NCBI RefSeq assembly: GCF_964204865.1
Contig: NC_135251.1
Location: 15,934,001 to 15,998,000 of the forward strand
From: Styela clava
Taxonomy: Eukaryota; Chordata; Ascidiacea; Stolidobranchia; Styelidae
DNA: 64,000 bases
Direction of reading: 5' to 3'
In this document: positions 9,895 through 21,020 of the stretch, in pieces
How positions within the stretch are numbered: position 1 is the first letter of the stretch
Layout of the letters: every line of letters begins with the position of its first letter
Program-made: the position numbers and the translations under genes
Notes under the pieces: model-generated
Databases searched by the model: none
Told to the model about the DNA's origin: nothing
What the model saw: the letters and a program-made list of their open reading frames with translations, nothing else

Positions 9895-10137
9895 CCTTTT
9901 TTTGCGGGAAGGATCTATTTGTAAAAAAGATCCCGCAGTAAAGAATATGTCCTTAGTTCCAACACAGAACGTAGCCCGGTTACCACAGCCGGTGGAGCGT
10001 CTTTGTTCCGAGAAGATTAGGTTGTGTATTGCTGGCGATGGACGTAGCACAATGCACAAATACACCTATAATTGTATTAGCTGCTAATTCATTGATTTTT
10101 ATCATCCGTCATGTCTTTTGTTTGACTGCACACCGTA

Positions 10138-10210
10138 GCCCGGTTAGCTCAGTCGGTAGAGCGTTGGACTTTTAATCCAACGGTCAAGGGTTCAAGTCCC
10201 TTATCGGGCG
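10138..10210 (+). tRNA. tRNA-Lys: tRNA-Lys(TTT), consensus copy
   Basis: Exact consensus; 3' flank CCTCTTTG. Position equivalent to the partial tRNA at the window start and to 25330-25402. Confidence 0.92.
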
Positions 10211-11662
10211 CCTCTTTGTTCCGGAAAGGTTCAATTTGTAAAAAAGATCACGCATTAAAGAATATGTCCTTAGTTCCAACGCAGACCGTAGCCCGGTTAC
10301 CACAGCCGGTGGGGCGTCTTTGTTCCGGGAAGATTAGATTGTGTATAGCTGGCGTTGGACATAGCAAAATGCACAAACACACTTATAATTGTATTAGCTG
10401 CTAAATCATTGACTTTTATCATCCGTTATATCTTTTGTTTCAATTAATGCAGACCGTAGCCCATTTTGCTCAATTGGTAAAGTGTTGAAATTTTCATCCA
10501 ACGATCAAGGAGTCAAGTGCGCTATCGGGCGCCTCTTTGTTCCGGAATAGTTCAATTTGTAAAAATAGATCACGCTGAGTAGATTAACGTTAGATTGTGT
10601 ATAGCTGGTGTTGGACATAGCACAATGAACAATCACACTTATAATTGTATTAGCTGCTTAATAAACAGATTCCGACGATCCGGTATATGTTTCGTTTAAC
10701 GCGGACCGTAGCCCGGTTAGCTCAGTCGGTAGAGTTACCTCAGTCGGTAGAGCGTCTTTGTTCCGGGAAGATTGGATTGTGTATAGATGGCGTTGGACAT
10801 AGCAAAATGCACAAACACACTTATAATTGTATTAGCTGCTAAATCGTTGACTTTTATCATCCGTTATGTCTTTTGATTTAATGCAGACCGTAGCCCGGTT
10901 AGCTCAATCGGTAGAGTGTTGAAATTTTTATCCAACGATCAAGGAGTCAAGTGCGCTATCGGGCGCCTCTTTGTTCCGGAAAGGTTCAATTTGTAAAAAT
11001 AGGTCACGCTGAGAAGATTAACGTTAGATTGTGTATATCTGGTGTTGGACATAGCACAATGCACAAACACACTTATTTATACTTGTATTAGCTGCTAAAT
11101 CATTCATTTTTATCATTTGTTATGTCTTTTGTTTTAATGCAGACCGTAGCCCGGTTAGCTCAATCGGTAGAGTGTTGAACTTTTTATCCAACGATCCAAC
11201 GATCTTCACCCTGAAATATGGCCAATTTATAATTTAATTTATTGCAATTTGTATGTTTGTGCCTATTTTAAGTATGGTTAGAAATAAACTACTGATTACT
11301 GATTACTGAAGTAGTCAAGTGCGCTATCGGGCGCCTCTTTGTTCCGGAAAGGTTCAATTTGTAAAAATAAATCACGCTGAGAAAATTCACGTTAGATTGT
11401 GTATAGCTGGTGTTGGACATTGCACAATGCACAAACACACTTATAATTGTATTAGCTGCTTAATAAACAGATTCCGACGATCCGGTATGTGTTTCGTAAC
11501 GCGGACCGTAGCCCGGTCAGCTCAGTCGGTAGAGCATCTTTGTTCCGGGAAGATTGGATTGTGTATAGATGGCGTTGGACATATCACAATGCAGAAACAC
11601 ACTTATATGTGTATTAGCTGCTAAAACATTGATTTTTACCATGTGTTATATCTTTTGTTTTA

Positions 11663-14227
11663 ATGCAGACCGTAGCCCGGTTAGCTCAGTCGGTAGAGCG
11701 TTGGACTTTAAATCCAAAAAGATTTGATATACTAATCAATGAGGGGAAAGAGGAAAACATGATCGAAATCAAAAGGCTAAAATCGCAGATCGAGATAATT
11801 CAAGATGAACGAAACAAAAGGGACATACTAATGGCAAAAATGAAAAACCTTGAAGAAGGGGAAAGGCCCACCAAAACCTTTTCTGAAAAAATCCGGCGCA
11901 GATCTAGGCAAACAACAATAGAAGAGCTGGTGACAAATGACCAAAATGTAAAAACAAATCCCGGGGAGATCATATCAATAGTAGAAAGTTTCTATAAGAA
12001 CCTATGGGGCAAAGAGAATATAATGCAAGAACAATACCAAAATCGTTATCTAAACTTAATGGGCTCTTCTAAAATTGCAGATGAGGATAATATCATACTA
12101 GAAAGTTATATCTCACAAGAAGAGGTATATAGGGCGATAAAATTTATGGGAAACGATAAATCCCCAGGATTTGATGGTCTATCCAAAGAATTCTACCTGA
12201 CCTTCTGGAACTCTATTAAAAAGCAATTTACTCAACTTATGAATAACATATTATATTTCGGCCAAATACCAAAATCTGCTACCATAGCGAAAGTTAAATT
12301 AGTATACAAGAAGGGAGACAAAACAAATTTAAAAAATTGGAGGCCAATCACAACGCTCAATGCAGACTATAAAATCCTATCAAGAATCCTTGTTAAACGA
12401 TTAGAACCAGTACTAAACAAGATCATAAGTCCATCCCAGAAATGCGCACTCAAGCAAAGATGTATGGAAGATGTTCATTATAATATAGACGCTATAATTA
12501 GACACTGCAAAATGAAAAATATCCCCGGATCACTAATAATAATAGACAATCTTAAAGCTTTTGATAGAGTGAATCATGACTTCTTATTTAAAATTTTACA
12601 TCAAATTGGACTTGGAAATAGAATCTCAAAAGCAATTAAAAGCATGTATTACGGAATTAAAAGTCAGGTAGATGTAAACGGTAGACTCACGCAGGAAATC
12701 GATATAGGGCAAGGAATTAGACAAGGATGCCCGTTAAGTATGCTTCTCTACGCCATCAATATAGAGCCCCTAGCAAGATCGGTACAATTAAATGCCAATA
12801 TACATGGTATCCAACTGGGGAGATACGAGCATAAACTCGATCAGTTTGCTGATGATATCACGTTCGCAGTTAGAGATCAATTATCTATTACAGAAATCTT
12901 TCACGAGCTAGACAATTTCCATTTAGCAACAGGACAAAAAATAAATAAAGATAAGACCGAAGTTCTCTGTATTACAAAAGAATCGCATAATTTAGTGAAC
13001 AATTCGCCACATGGGAACTACATAAAACAAAACACCATAATACTTGGAATACAATTTGGAAATATGGACTTAAACAATATGTGGCAGGTAATCGAAAATA
13101 AGATGATACGAACCCTAAATTACGTTAAGCTGCGAAACCTCACCTGGTATGGTAATCTGATATCAATCAACTCCATGATTATGTCTGTCATAATCTTCCA
13201 TACGAGAGTAAAGAGAATCCCGAAAACGTATATAAAGAAAATCGAGAGTGCGCTGTTTAAGTTCCTCTGGCACCCGCAAAAGATAGAGGCCATTAGCAGA
13301 AAATCGCTACAAAGAATGTGGAACGATGGTGGGATCAATATGATTGATGTTGATGCAAAAATAAAGGCATATGCAGTGGAAAAAATGAGATACATCGTGG
13401 GTAACGAACCCCTAACTCAATTTTGGCAAATAGAGGCATTATACTCTTTGGGATCCAGAGTCAAGCAAATTAACAAGGATAGATACACCAACTCAATGCC
13501 CCACAGCAATACTATTCCAGAGCAATGGGCATACATCCTCGACATCTATAAAGAATTGAATTTCTCGCAATCCACCTGGGAGGTTGCAAGACATAAAGAC
13601 CTGTACATGAAATTGAAGAACAACAGGACAGCCAAAGACAAACAACAGCTGCTGAATGTGAATTGGGAAGAAGCTCACCTATTTAACCATGATTATAAAA
13701 ATAAGTTTACTAACGCGGAACGAATAATCTCGTATCGCATTATAAGAGAGGGGTACATATTCGGCGATCGCTTGAGGGGAATGTCCCTCAGGTATGATAT
13801 TCTCGGAAACTTAAAAATATTAGGCTGCAAATTTTGCAAAGGGCCTGTAGACAATACAGGACATATAATTATAAACTGTAAATCAACGAGGAAATATGCG
13901 GTAAAACTTTTAAAAATTCTTAACAGCGTACTAAGCAACTCCATCAAAATAACTCTAAAGGAAATATTCTACAATAGTTACAGGGGGCATAACCGAATAG
14001 TAGTCACCAAATGTTATGTAATATGGAAAAAGAACTTAATTGGCACCAAAATAAGACTGGATATCCAAAATAAATATTTGTCCCCTATGGACGATGACAT
14101 AATTTCAAAAACAATATCTCACTTTACACAATTTTTAAACACAATGGAGAACACTTTTACTAACCTTAATTTTCTCGGAATAGTAAATAACTGGAAGGAG
14201 ATCCTAAATGGATATTCAGCTACATAA
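11663..14227 (+). CDS. Non-LTR retrotransposon ORF2 fragment: reverse transcriptase with C-terminal zinc knuckle
   Basis: Copies element RNA into DNA at a nicked target. The frame is 854 codons; residues 1-18 come from tRNA and flank, so the element's own part starts near residue 19 (first internal Met is residue 33). Seen in order: SPGFDGLSKEFY near 168; NWRPITTLNADYKILS near 225-240; motif A IIIDNLKAFDRV with catalytic Asp295; motif B GIRQGCPLS at 351-359; FADD at 395-398 (Asp397, Asp398); TGQKINKDKTEVL at 423-435; thumb with FLWHPQK near 534 and NDGGINMID near 554; CCHC knuckle C722-C725-H734-C739. The WRPI, RQGCPLS and IEPLA stretches and this knuckle spacing are typical of the L1/Tx1 group. 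The upstream endonuclease is missing. The frame is open and the catalytic residues are present, but without endonuclease or ORF1 it is probably immobile on its own. The in-frame tRNA leader looks accidental. Confidence 0.9.
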   Translation: MQTVARLAQSVERWTLNPKRFDILINEGKEENMIEIKRLKSQIEIIQDERNKRDILMAKMKNLEEGERPTKTFSEKIRRRSRQTTIEELVTNDQNVKTNPGEIISIVESFYKNLWGKENIMQEQYQNRYLNLMGSSKIADEDNIILESYISQEEVYRAIKFMGNDKSPGFDGLSKEFYLTFWNSIKKQFTQLMNNILYFGQIPKSATIAKVKLVYKKGDKTNLKNWRPITTLNADYKILSRILVKRLEPVLNKIISPSQKCALKQRCMEDVHYNIDAIIRHCKMKNIPGSLIIIDNLKAFDRVNHDFLFKILHQIGLGNRISKAIKSMYYGIKSQVDVNGRLTQEIDIGQGIRQGCPLSMLLYAINIEPLARSVQLNANIHGIQLGRYEHKLDQFADDITFAVRDQLSITEIFHELDNFHLATGQKINKDKTEVLCITKESHNLVNNSPHGNYIKQNTIILGIQFGNMDLNNMWQVIENKMIRTLNYVKLRNLTWYGNLISINSMIMSVIIFHTRVKRIPKTYIKKIESALFKFLWHPQKIEAISRKSLQRMWNDGGINMIDVDAKIKAYAVEKMRYIVGNEPLTQFWQIEALYSLGSRVKQINKDRYTNSMPHSNTIPEQWAYILDIYKELNFSQSTWEVARHKDLYMKLKNNRTAKDKQQLLNVNWEEAHLFNHDYKNKFTNAERIISYRIIREGYIFGDRLRGMSLRYDILGNLKILGCKFCKGPVDNTGHIIINCKSTRKYAVKLLKILNSVLSNSIKITLKEIFYNSYRGHNRIVVTKCYVIWKKNLIGTKIRLDIQNKYLSPMDDDIISKTISHFTQFLNTMENTFTNLNFLGIVNNWKEILNGYSAT
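11675..11717 (+). pseudogene. tRNA-Lys 5' part, split by retrotransposon copy 2
   Basis: Bases 1-43, with loop CTTTAAA (anticodon TTA). The 3' part is at 14707-14736, after the duplicated TTTAAATCCAA at 14696-14706. Confidence 0.85.
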
Positions 14228-14649
14228 CGCAATCCACCATAAACAAAAGCATATCTGCCCAAGTGGACTCTGCAATTTTATTCATTTTTTATGTCGGAAA
14301 TACCATCACATATTAAGCGGACGTGATGAATCGGAAGCTTCACGGTGGATGTCATGCTGTGTGCGTGTTAAGCGTCACGCAGTATGTACGGAAGCCGGGG
14401 GGGCGGAAGTTGAGCTATGCTATGCATGGTGCAGACGGAAGCCCTGGGCGAAAGTTATGCTGTGACATACAGTGTATACCGAACCCCGGGGTGGAAGTTT
14501 GTGCTGTGCAATGGCGCGGCAGATACTGAAGCCTCCATAAGTTTATGACTGCTGCTTATGCAGTGGCATGCTTATGAAGCGTTATACCGATATGACACGG
14601 ATATGACGTGGCATTAGACACTGATCTGTGCCTTGGAAAATTCTGATCC

Positions 14650-14691
<42 letters not shown>

Positions 14692-14695
14692 ATAA
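11718..14695 (+). mobile_element. L1/Tx1-type retrotransposon, copy 2 (5'-truncated)
   Basis: A 2,978-bp element: reverse transcriptase coding region, 3' UTR, 38-base poly(A) at 14652-14689 and TAATAA. Flanked by the 11-bp duplication TTTAAATCCAA (11707-11717 and 14696-14706), bases 33-43 of the host tRNA. ORF1 and the N-terminal endonuclease domain expected for a full L1/Tx1 element are absent, as expected from incomplete reverse transcription at insertion. The flanks are those of copies 1 and 3. Confidence 0.92.
14228..14651 (+). other. Retrotransposon 3' UTR with four imperfect repeats
   Basis: GC-richer than its surroundings. Four related segments begin at about 14332, 14389, 14436 and 14480. 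Three start CGGAAGC and the fourth CGAACCCC; each continues with a GG-AAGT-like stretch and a TGCTGTG or TATGC stretch, with a period of 45-57 bp. No open frame is maintained. It may hold the structure the reverse transcriptase recognises at the RNA 3' end, but that is inference. The same region is in copy 1 (about 2930-3353) and copy 3 (29420-29843). Confidence 0.65.
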
Positions 14696-14706
14696 TTTAA
14701 ATCCAA

Positions 14707-14736
14707 CGGTCAAAGGTTCAAGTCCCTTATCGGGCG
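14707..14736 (+). pseudogene. tRNA-Lys 3' part, downstream of retrotransposon copy 2
   Basis: Bases 44-73 of the split tRNA. The T stem has G51 changed to A (AAAGG). Same change at 29900-29929, absent at 3393-3422. Confidence 0.82.
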
Positions 14737-15584
14737 CCTCTTTGTTTCGGGAAGGTTCAATTTGTAAAAATGAACACGCCGTAGCCGTATCCCGGTTACC
14801 ACAGCCGGTGGAGCGTCTTTGTTCCGAGAAGATTAGATTGTGTATAGCTGGCGATGGACATAGCACAATGCACAAACACACTTATAATTGTGTTAGCTGC
14901 TAAATCATTGATTTTTATCATCCGTCATGTCTTTTGTTTGACTGCACACCGTAGCCCGGTTACCACAGCCGGTGGAGCGTCTTTGTTCGGGGAAGATTAG
15001 ATTGTGTATAGCTGGTGTTGGACATAGAAAATTGCACAAACACACTTATAATTGTATTAGCTGCTAAATCATTGACTTTTATCATCCGTTATGTCTTTGG
15101 TTTTAATGCAGACCGTATCCCAGTTAGTTCAATCGGTAGAGTGTTGAAATTTTCATCCAACGATCAAGGAGTTAAGTGCGCTATCGGGCGCCTCTTTGTT
15201 CCGGAAAGGTTCAATTTTTAAAAATGATCACGCATTAAAGACTATGTCCTTAGTTCCAACGCAGACCGTAGCCCGATTACCACAGCCGGGGGAGCGTCTT
15301 TGTTCCGAGAAGATTATATTGTGTATAGCTGGCGATGGACATAGCACAATGCACAAACACACTTATAATAGTATTAGCTGCTAATTCATTGATTTTTATC
15401 ATCCGTCATGTCTTTTGTTTGACTGCACACCGTAGCCCGGTTAGCTCAGTCGGTAGAGCGTTAAACTTTTTATCCAACGATCAAGGAGTCAAGTGCGCTA
15501 ACACAAACACACTTATAATTGTATTAGCTGCTAAATCATAGATTTTTATCATCCGTCATGTCTTTTGCTTCAATGCGGACCGTG

Positions 15585-15657
15585 GCCCGGTTAGCTCAGT
15601 CGGTAGAGCGTTGGACTTTTAATCCAACGGTCAAGGGTTCAAGTCCCTTATCGGGCG
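15585..15657 (+). tRNA. tRNA-Lys: tRNA-Lys(TTT), consensus copy
   Basis: Exact consensus, preceded by GCGGACCGTG. The local context equals 4271, 19461 and 30778. No T4 run adjacent. Confidence 0.92.
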
Positions 15658-16307
15658 CCTCTTTGTTCCGGGAAGGTTCAATTTGTAAAAAAGATCACGC
15701 ATTAAATAATACGCAGACCGTAGCCCGGTTACCACAGCCGGTGGAGCGTCTTTGTTCCGGGAAGATTAGATTGTGTATAAGCTGGCGTTGGACATAGCAC
15801 AATGCATAAACACACTTATTTATACTTGTATTAGCTGCTAAATCATTCATTTTTATCATTTGTTATGTCTTTTGTTTTAATGCAGACCGTAGCCCGGTTA
15901 GCTCAATCGGTAGAGTGTTGAACTTTTTATCCAACGATCAAGTAGTCAAGTGCGCTATCGGGCGCCTCTTTGTTCCGGAAAGGTTCAATTTGTAAAAATA
16001 AATCACGCTGAGAAGATTCACGTTAGATTGTGTATAGCTGGTGTTGGACATTGCACAATGCACAAACACACTTATAATTGTATTAGCTGCCTAATAAACA
16101 GATTCCGACGATCCGGTATGTGTTTCGTTTAACGCGGACCGTAGCCCGGTTAGCTCAGTCGGTAGAGCGTCTTTGTTCCGGGAAGATTGGATTGTGTATA
16201 GATGGCGTTGGACATATCACAATGCAGAAACACACTTATATGTGTATTAGCTGCTAAAACATTGATTTTTACCATGTGTTATATCTTTTGTTCTAATGCA
16301 GACCGTA

Positions 16308-16380
16308 GCCCGGTTAGCTCAGTCGGTAGAGCGTTGGACTTTTAATCCAACGGTCAAGGGTTCAAGTCCCTTATCGGGCG
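16308..16380 (+). tRNA. tRNA-Lys: tRNA-Lys(TTT), consensus copy
   Basis: Exact consensus. This is the intact form of the copies truncated at 4994 and 20184: upstream DNA matches, but those two break off after CTTTTAAT. Twin: 31501-31573. Confidence 0.92.
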
Positions 16381-16860
16381 CCTCTTTGTTCCGGGAAGGT
16401 TCAATTTGTAAAAATGAACACGCATTAAAGAATACGCAGCCGTAGACCGGTTACCACAGCCGGTGGAGCGTCTTTGTTCCGGGAAGATTAGATTGCGTAT
16501 AGCTGGAGTTGGACATAGCACAATTCACAAACACACTTATAATTGTATTAGCTGCTAAATCATTGATTTTTATCTTCCGTTAAGTCTTTTGTTTTAATGC
16601 AGACCGTAGCCCGGTTAGCTCAATCGGTAGAGTGTTAAACTTTTTATCCAACGATCAAGGAGTCAAGTGCGCTATCGGGCGCCTCTTTGTTCCGGAAAGT
16701 TTCAATTTGTAAAAATAGATCACGCTGAGAAGATTAACGTTAGATTGTATACAGCTGGTGTTGGACATAGCACAATGCACAAACACACTTATAATTGTAT
16801 TAGCTGCTAAATCATTGATTTTTATCATCCGTCATGTCTTTTGTTTTAACGCGGACCGTA

Positions 16861-16933
16861 GCCCGTTTAGCTCAGTCGGTAGAGCGTTAGACTTTTAATC
16901 CAACGGTCAAGGGTTCAAGTCCCTGATCGGGCG
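16861..16933 (+). tRNA. tRNA-Lys(TTT), degenerate variant with T7 terminator
   Basis: GCCCGTT acceptor strand, anticodon stem TTAGA/TCCAA and T stem ending CCCTG. Unlike 5125, the anticodon loop is the normal CTTTTAA. Two or three stem mismatches. Twin: 32054-32126. Confidence 0.6.
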
Positions 16934-18058
16934 CCTTTTTTTGCGGAAAGGATCTATTTGTAAAAAAGATCACGCAGTAAAGAATATGTCCTTAGTTCCA
17001 ACGCAGACGTAGCCCGGTTACCACAGCCGCTGGAGCGTCTTTGTTCCGAGAAGATTAGATTGTGTATAGCTGGCGATGGACATAGCACAATGCACAAACA
17101 CACTTATAATTGTGTTAGCTGCTAAATCATTGATTTTTATCATCCGTCATGTCTTTTGTTCGACTGCACACCGTAGCCCGGTTACTACAGCCGGTGGAGC
17201 GTCTTTGTTCCGGGAAGATTAGACTGTGTATAGCTGGTGTTGGACATAGCAAATTGCACAAACACACTTATAATTGTATTAGCTGCTAAATCATTGACTT
17301 TTATCATCCGTTATGTCTTTGGTTTTAATGCAGACCGTAGCCCAGTTAGTTCAATCAGTAGAGTGTTGAAATTTTCATCCAACGATCAAGGAGTCAAGTG
17401 CGCTATCGGGCGCCTCTTTGTTCCGGAAAGGTTCAATTTTTGAGAAAGATCACGCATTAAAGACTATGTCCTTAGTTCCAACGCAGACCGTAGCCCGATT
17501 ACCACAGCCGGTGGAGCGTCTTTGTTCCGAAAAGATTAGATTGTGTATAGCTGGCGATTGACCTAGCACAATGCACAAACACACTTATAATTGTATTAGC
17601 TGCCAATTCATTGATTTTTATCATCCGTCATGTCTTTTGTTTGACTGCACACCGTAGCCCGGTTAGCTCAGTCGGTAGAGCGTTAAACTTTTTATCCAAC
17701 GATCAAGGAGTCAAGTGCGCTAACACAAACACACTTATAATTGTATTAGCTGCTAAATCATAGATTTTTATCGTCTGTTATGTCTTTTGTTTTAATGCAG
17801 ACCGTAGCCCGGTTAGCTCAATCGGTGGAGTGTTAAACTTTTTATACAACGATCAAGGAGTCAAGTGCGCTATCGGGCGCCTCTTTGTTCCGGAAATGTT
17901 CAATTTGTAAAAATAGATCACGCTGAGAAGATTAACGTTAGATTGTGTATAGCTGGTGTTGGACATAGCACAATGCACAAACACACTCATAATTGTATTA
18001 GCTGCAAAATTTTTGATTTTTATCATCCGTTATGTCTTTTGTTTTAACGCGGACCGTA

Positions 18059-18131
18059 TCCCGGTTAGCTCAGTCGGTAGAGCGTTGGACTTTTGATCCA
18101 ACGGTCAAGGGTTCAAGTCCCTTATCGGGCG
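18059..18131 (+). tRNA. tRNA-Lys(TTT) variant, T1 and G37
   Basis: Base 1 is T, so the first acceptor pair is lost. The anticodon loop is CTTTTGA, with G beside the anticodon. Other arms are intact and T7 follows. Twin: 33252-33324. Confidence 0.68.
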
Positions 18132-18374
18132 CCTTTTTTTGCGGGAAGGATCTATTTGTAAAAAAGATCCCGCAGTAAAGAATATGTCCTTAGTTCCAAC
18201 ACAGGACGTAGTCCGGTTACCACAGCCGGTGGAGCGTCTTTGTTCCGAGAAGATTAGATTGTGTATAGCTGGCGATGGACGTAGCACAATGCACAAATAC
18301 ACTTATAATTGTATTAGCTGCTAATTCATTGATTTTTATCATCCGTCATGTCTTTTGTTTGACTGCACACCGTA

Positions 18375-18447
18375 GCCCGGTTAGCTCAGTCGGTAGAGCG
18401 TTGGACTTTTAATCCAACGGTCAAGGGTTCAAGTCCCTTATCGGGCG
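18375..18447 (+). tRNA. tRNA-Lys: tRNA-Lys(TTT), consensus copy
   Basis: Exact consensus. A duplicate of the 7905 context within the same unit. Its counterpart 33568 has acquired a variable-loop change. Confidence 0.92.
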
Positions 18448-18691
18448 CCTCTTTGTTCCGGGAAGGTTCAATTTGTAAAAAAGATCACGCATTAAAGAAT
18501 ATGTCCATAGTTCCAACGCAGACCGTAGCCCGGTTACCACAGCCGGTGGAGCGTCTTTGTTCAGAGAAGATTAGATTGTGTATAGCTGGCGATGGACGTA
18601 GCACAATGCACAAACACACTTATAATTGTATTAGCTGCTAATTCATTGATTTTTATCATCCGTCATGTCTATTGTTTGACTGCACACCGTA

Positions 18692-18764
18692 GCCCGGTTA
18701 GCTCAGTCGGTAGAGCGTTGGACTTTTAATCCAACGGTCAAGGGTTCAAGTCCCTTATCGGGCG
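18692..18764 (+). tRNA. tRNA-Lys: tRNA-Lys(TTT), consensus copy
   Basis: Exact consensus. It lies just before the boundary between higher-order units A and B (about 18825). Confidence 0.92.
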
Positions 18765-19460
18765 CCTCTTTGTTCCGGGAAGGTTCAATTTGTAAAAAAG
18801 ATCACGCATTAAATAATACGCAGACCGTAGCCCGGTTACCACAGCCGGTGGAGCGTCTTTGTTCGGGGAAGATTAGATTGTGTATAGCTGGTGTTGGACA
18901 TAGCAAATTGCACAAACACACTTATAATTGTATTAGCTGCTAAATCATTGACTTTTATCATCCGTTATGTCTTTGGTTTTAATGCAGACCGTATCCCAGT
19001 TAGTTCAATCGGTAGAGTATTGAAATTTTCATCCAACGATCAAGGAGTTAAGTGCGCTATCGGGCGCCTCTTTGTTCCGGAAAGGTTCAATTTTTAAAAA
19101 TGATCACGCATTAAAGACTATGTCCTTAGTTCCAACGCAGACCGTAGCCCGATTACCACAGCCGGGGGAGCGTCTTTGTTCCGAGAAGATTATATTGTGT
19201 ATAGCTGGCGATGGACATAGCACAATGCACAAACACACTTATAATAATATTAGCTGCTAATTCATTGATTTTTATCATCCGTCATGTCTTTTGTTTGACT
19301 GCACACCGTAGCCCGGTTAGCTCAGTCGGTAGAGCGTTAAACTTTTTATCCAACGATCAAGGAGTCAAGTGCGCTAACACAAACACACTTATAATTGTAT
19401 TAGCTGCTAAATCATAGATTTTTATCATCCGTCATGTCTTTTGCTTCAATGCGGACCGTG

Positions 19461-19533
19461 GCCCGGTTAGCTCAGTCGGTAGAGCGTTGGACTTTTAATC
19501 CAACGGTCAAGGGTTCAAGTCCCTTATCGGGCG
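19461..19533 (+). tRNA. tRNA-Lys: tRNA-Lys(TTT), consensus copy
   Basis: Exact consensus; twin of 4271 at an offset of 15,190. Confidence 0.92.
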
Positions 19534-20314
19534 CCTCTTTGTTCCGGGAAGGTTCAATTTGTAAAAAAGATCACGCATTAAATAATACGCAGACCGTAGC
19601 CCGGTTACCACAGCCGGTGGAGCGTCTTTGTTCCGGGAAGATTAGATTGTGTATAAGCTGGCGTTGGACATAGCACAATGCATAAACACACTTATTTATA
19701 CTTGTATTAGCTGCTAAATCATTCATTTTTATCATTTGTTATGTCTTTTGTTTTAATGCAGACCGTAGCCCGGTTAGCTCAATCGGTAGAGTGTTGAACT
19801 TTTTATCCAACGATCAAGTAGTCAAGTGCGCTATCGGGCGCCTCTTTGTTCCGGAAAGGTTCAATTTGTAAAAATAAATCACGCTGAGAAGATTCACGTT
19901 AGATTGTGTATAGCTGGTGTTGGACATTGCACAATGCACAAACACACTTATAATTGTATTAGCTGCCTAATAAACAGATTCCGACGATCCGGTATGTGTT
20001 TCGTTTAACGCGGACCGTAGCCCGGTTAGCTCAATCGGTAGAGCGTCTTTGTTCCGGGAAGATTGGATTGTGTATAGATGGCGTTGGACATATCACAATG
20101 CAGAAACACACTTATATGTGTATTAGCTGCTAAAACATTGATTTTTACCATGTGTTATATCTTTTGTTCTAATGCAGACCGTAGCCCGGTTAGCTCAGTC
20201 GGTAGAGCGTTGGACTTTTAATAGCACAATGCACAAACACACTTATAATTGTATTAGCTGCAAAATTTTTCATTTTTATCATCCGTTATGTCTTTTGTTT
20301 TAACGCGGACCGTA

Positions 20315-20387
20315 GCCCGTTTAGCTCAGTCGGTAGAGCGTTAGAATTTTAATCCAACGGTCAAGGGTTCAAGTCCCTGATCGGGCG
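20315..20387 (+). tRNA. tRNA-Lys(TTT), degenerate variant with T7 terminator
   Basis: Same changes as 5125 (acceptor T-T mismatch, ATTTTAA loop, CCCTG). Probably non-functional. Confidence 0.6.
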
Positions 20388-20630
20388 CCTTTTTTTGCGG
20401 AAAGGATCTATTTGTAAAAAAGATCACGCAGTAAAGAATATGTCCTTAGTTCCAACACAGAACGTAGTCCGGTCACCACAGCCGGTGGAGCGTCTTTGTT
20501 CCGAGAAGATTAGATTGTGTATAGCTGGCGATGGACGTAGCACAATGCACAAATACACTTATAATTGTATTAGCTGCTAATTCATTGATTTTTATCATCC
20601 GTCATGTCTTTTGTTTGACTGCACACCGTA

Positions 20631-20703
20631 GCCCGGTTAGCTCAGTCGGTAGAGCGTTGGACTTTTAATCCAACGGTCAAGGGTTCAAGTCCCTTATCGG
20701 GCG
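20631..20703 (+). tRNA. tRNA-Lys: tRNA-Lys(TTT), consensus copy
   Basis: Exact consensus. Its 3' flank is CCTCTTCCTTCC, unlike the usual CTTTGTTCC, which leaves even fewer consecutive Ts. Confidence 0.92.
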
Positions 20704-20947
20704 CCTCTTCCTTCCGGGAAGGTTCAATTTGTAAAAAAGATCACGCATTACAGAATATGTCCATAGTTCCAACGCAGACCGTAGCCCGGTTACCACAGAA
20801 TGTGGAGCGTCTTTGTTCCGAAAAGATTAGATTGTGTATAGCTGGCGATGGACGTAGCACAATGCACAAACACACTTATAATTGTATTAGCTGCTAATTC
20901 ATTGATTTTTATCATCCGTCATATCTATTGTTTGACTGCACACCGTA

Positions 20948-21020
20948 GCCCGGTTAGCTCAGTCGGTAGAGCGTTGGACTTTTAATCCAACGGTCAAGGG
21001 TTCAAGTCCCTTATCGGGCG
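20948..21020 (+). tRNA. tRNA-Lys: tRNA-Lys(TTT), consensus copy
   Basis: Exact consensus; twin of 5758. Confidence 0.92.

Larger units (their letters stand above)
3635..18824 (+). repeat. 15.19-kb higher-order unit, copy A
   Basis: Matches 18825-34017 throughout at an offset of 15,190-15,193. It contains full-length tRNA-Lys copies, pseudogenes and one retrotransposon in the same order as copy B. Differences are a few substitutions and one-base indels. Inside the unit, 14954-16344 is itself a near repeat of 18830-20220 (offset 3,876), so shorter duplications are nested in the large one. Confidence 0.88.

Noticed and set aside
11663-11717. tRNA-encoded N-terminus (first 18 residues) of the reverse transcriptase frame as a functional leader
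   Set aside because: The frame is open through the tRNA only because this array has few stops. The element begins at 11718 and is 5'-truncated, so the fusion is fortuitous.
13120-13947. Antisense open frames of 61-91 codons within the retrotransposon
   Set aside because: They lie fully inside the sense reverse transcriptase frame and show no recognisable domain; they are shadows.
14208-14529. Second gene (85 or 68 codons) after the reverse transcriptase
   Set aside because: It overlaps the 3' UTR repeats. The frames differ between copies (copy 1 has a 106-codon version because of a one-base difference in a G run), and no domain is visible.
14652-14689. Homopolymer A-tract as a simple-repeat locus
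   Set aside because: Its position after the 3' UTR and before the target duplication shows it is the retrotransposon tail; length differences (22, 38, 39) reflect tract instability.
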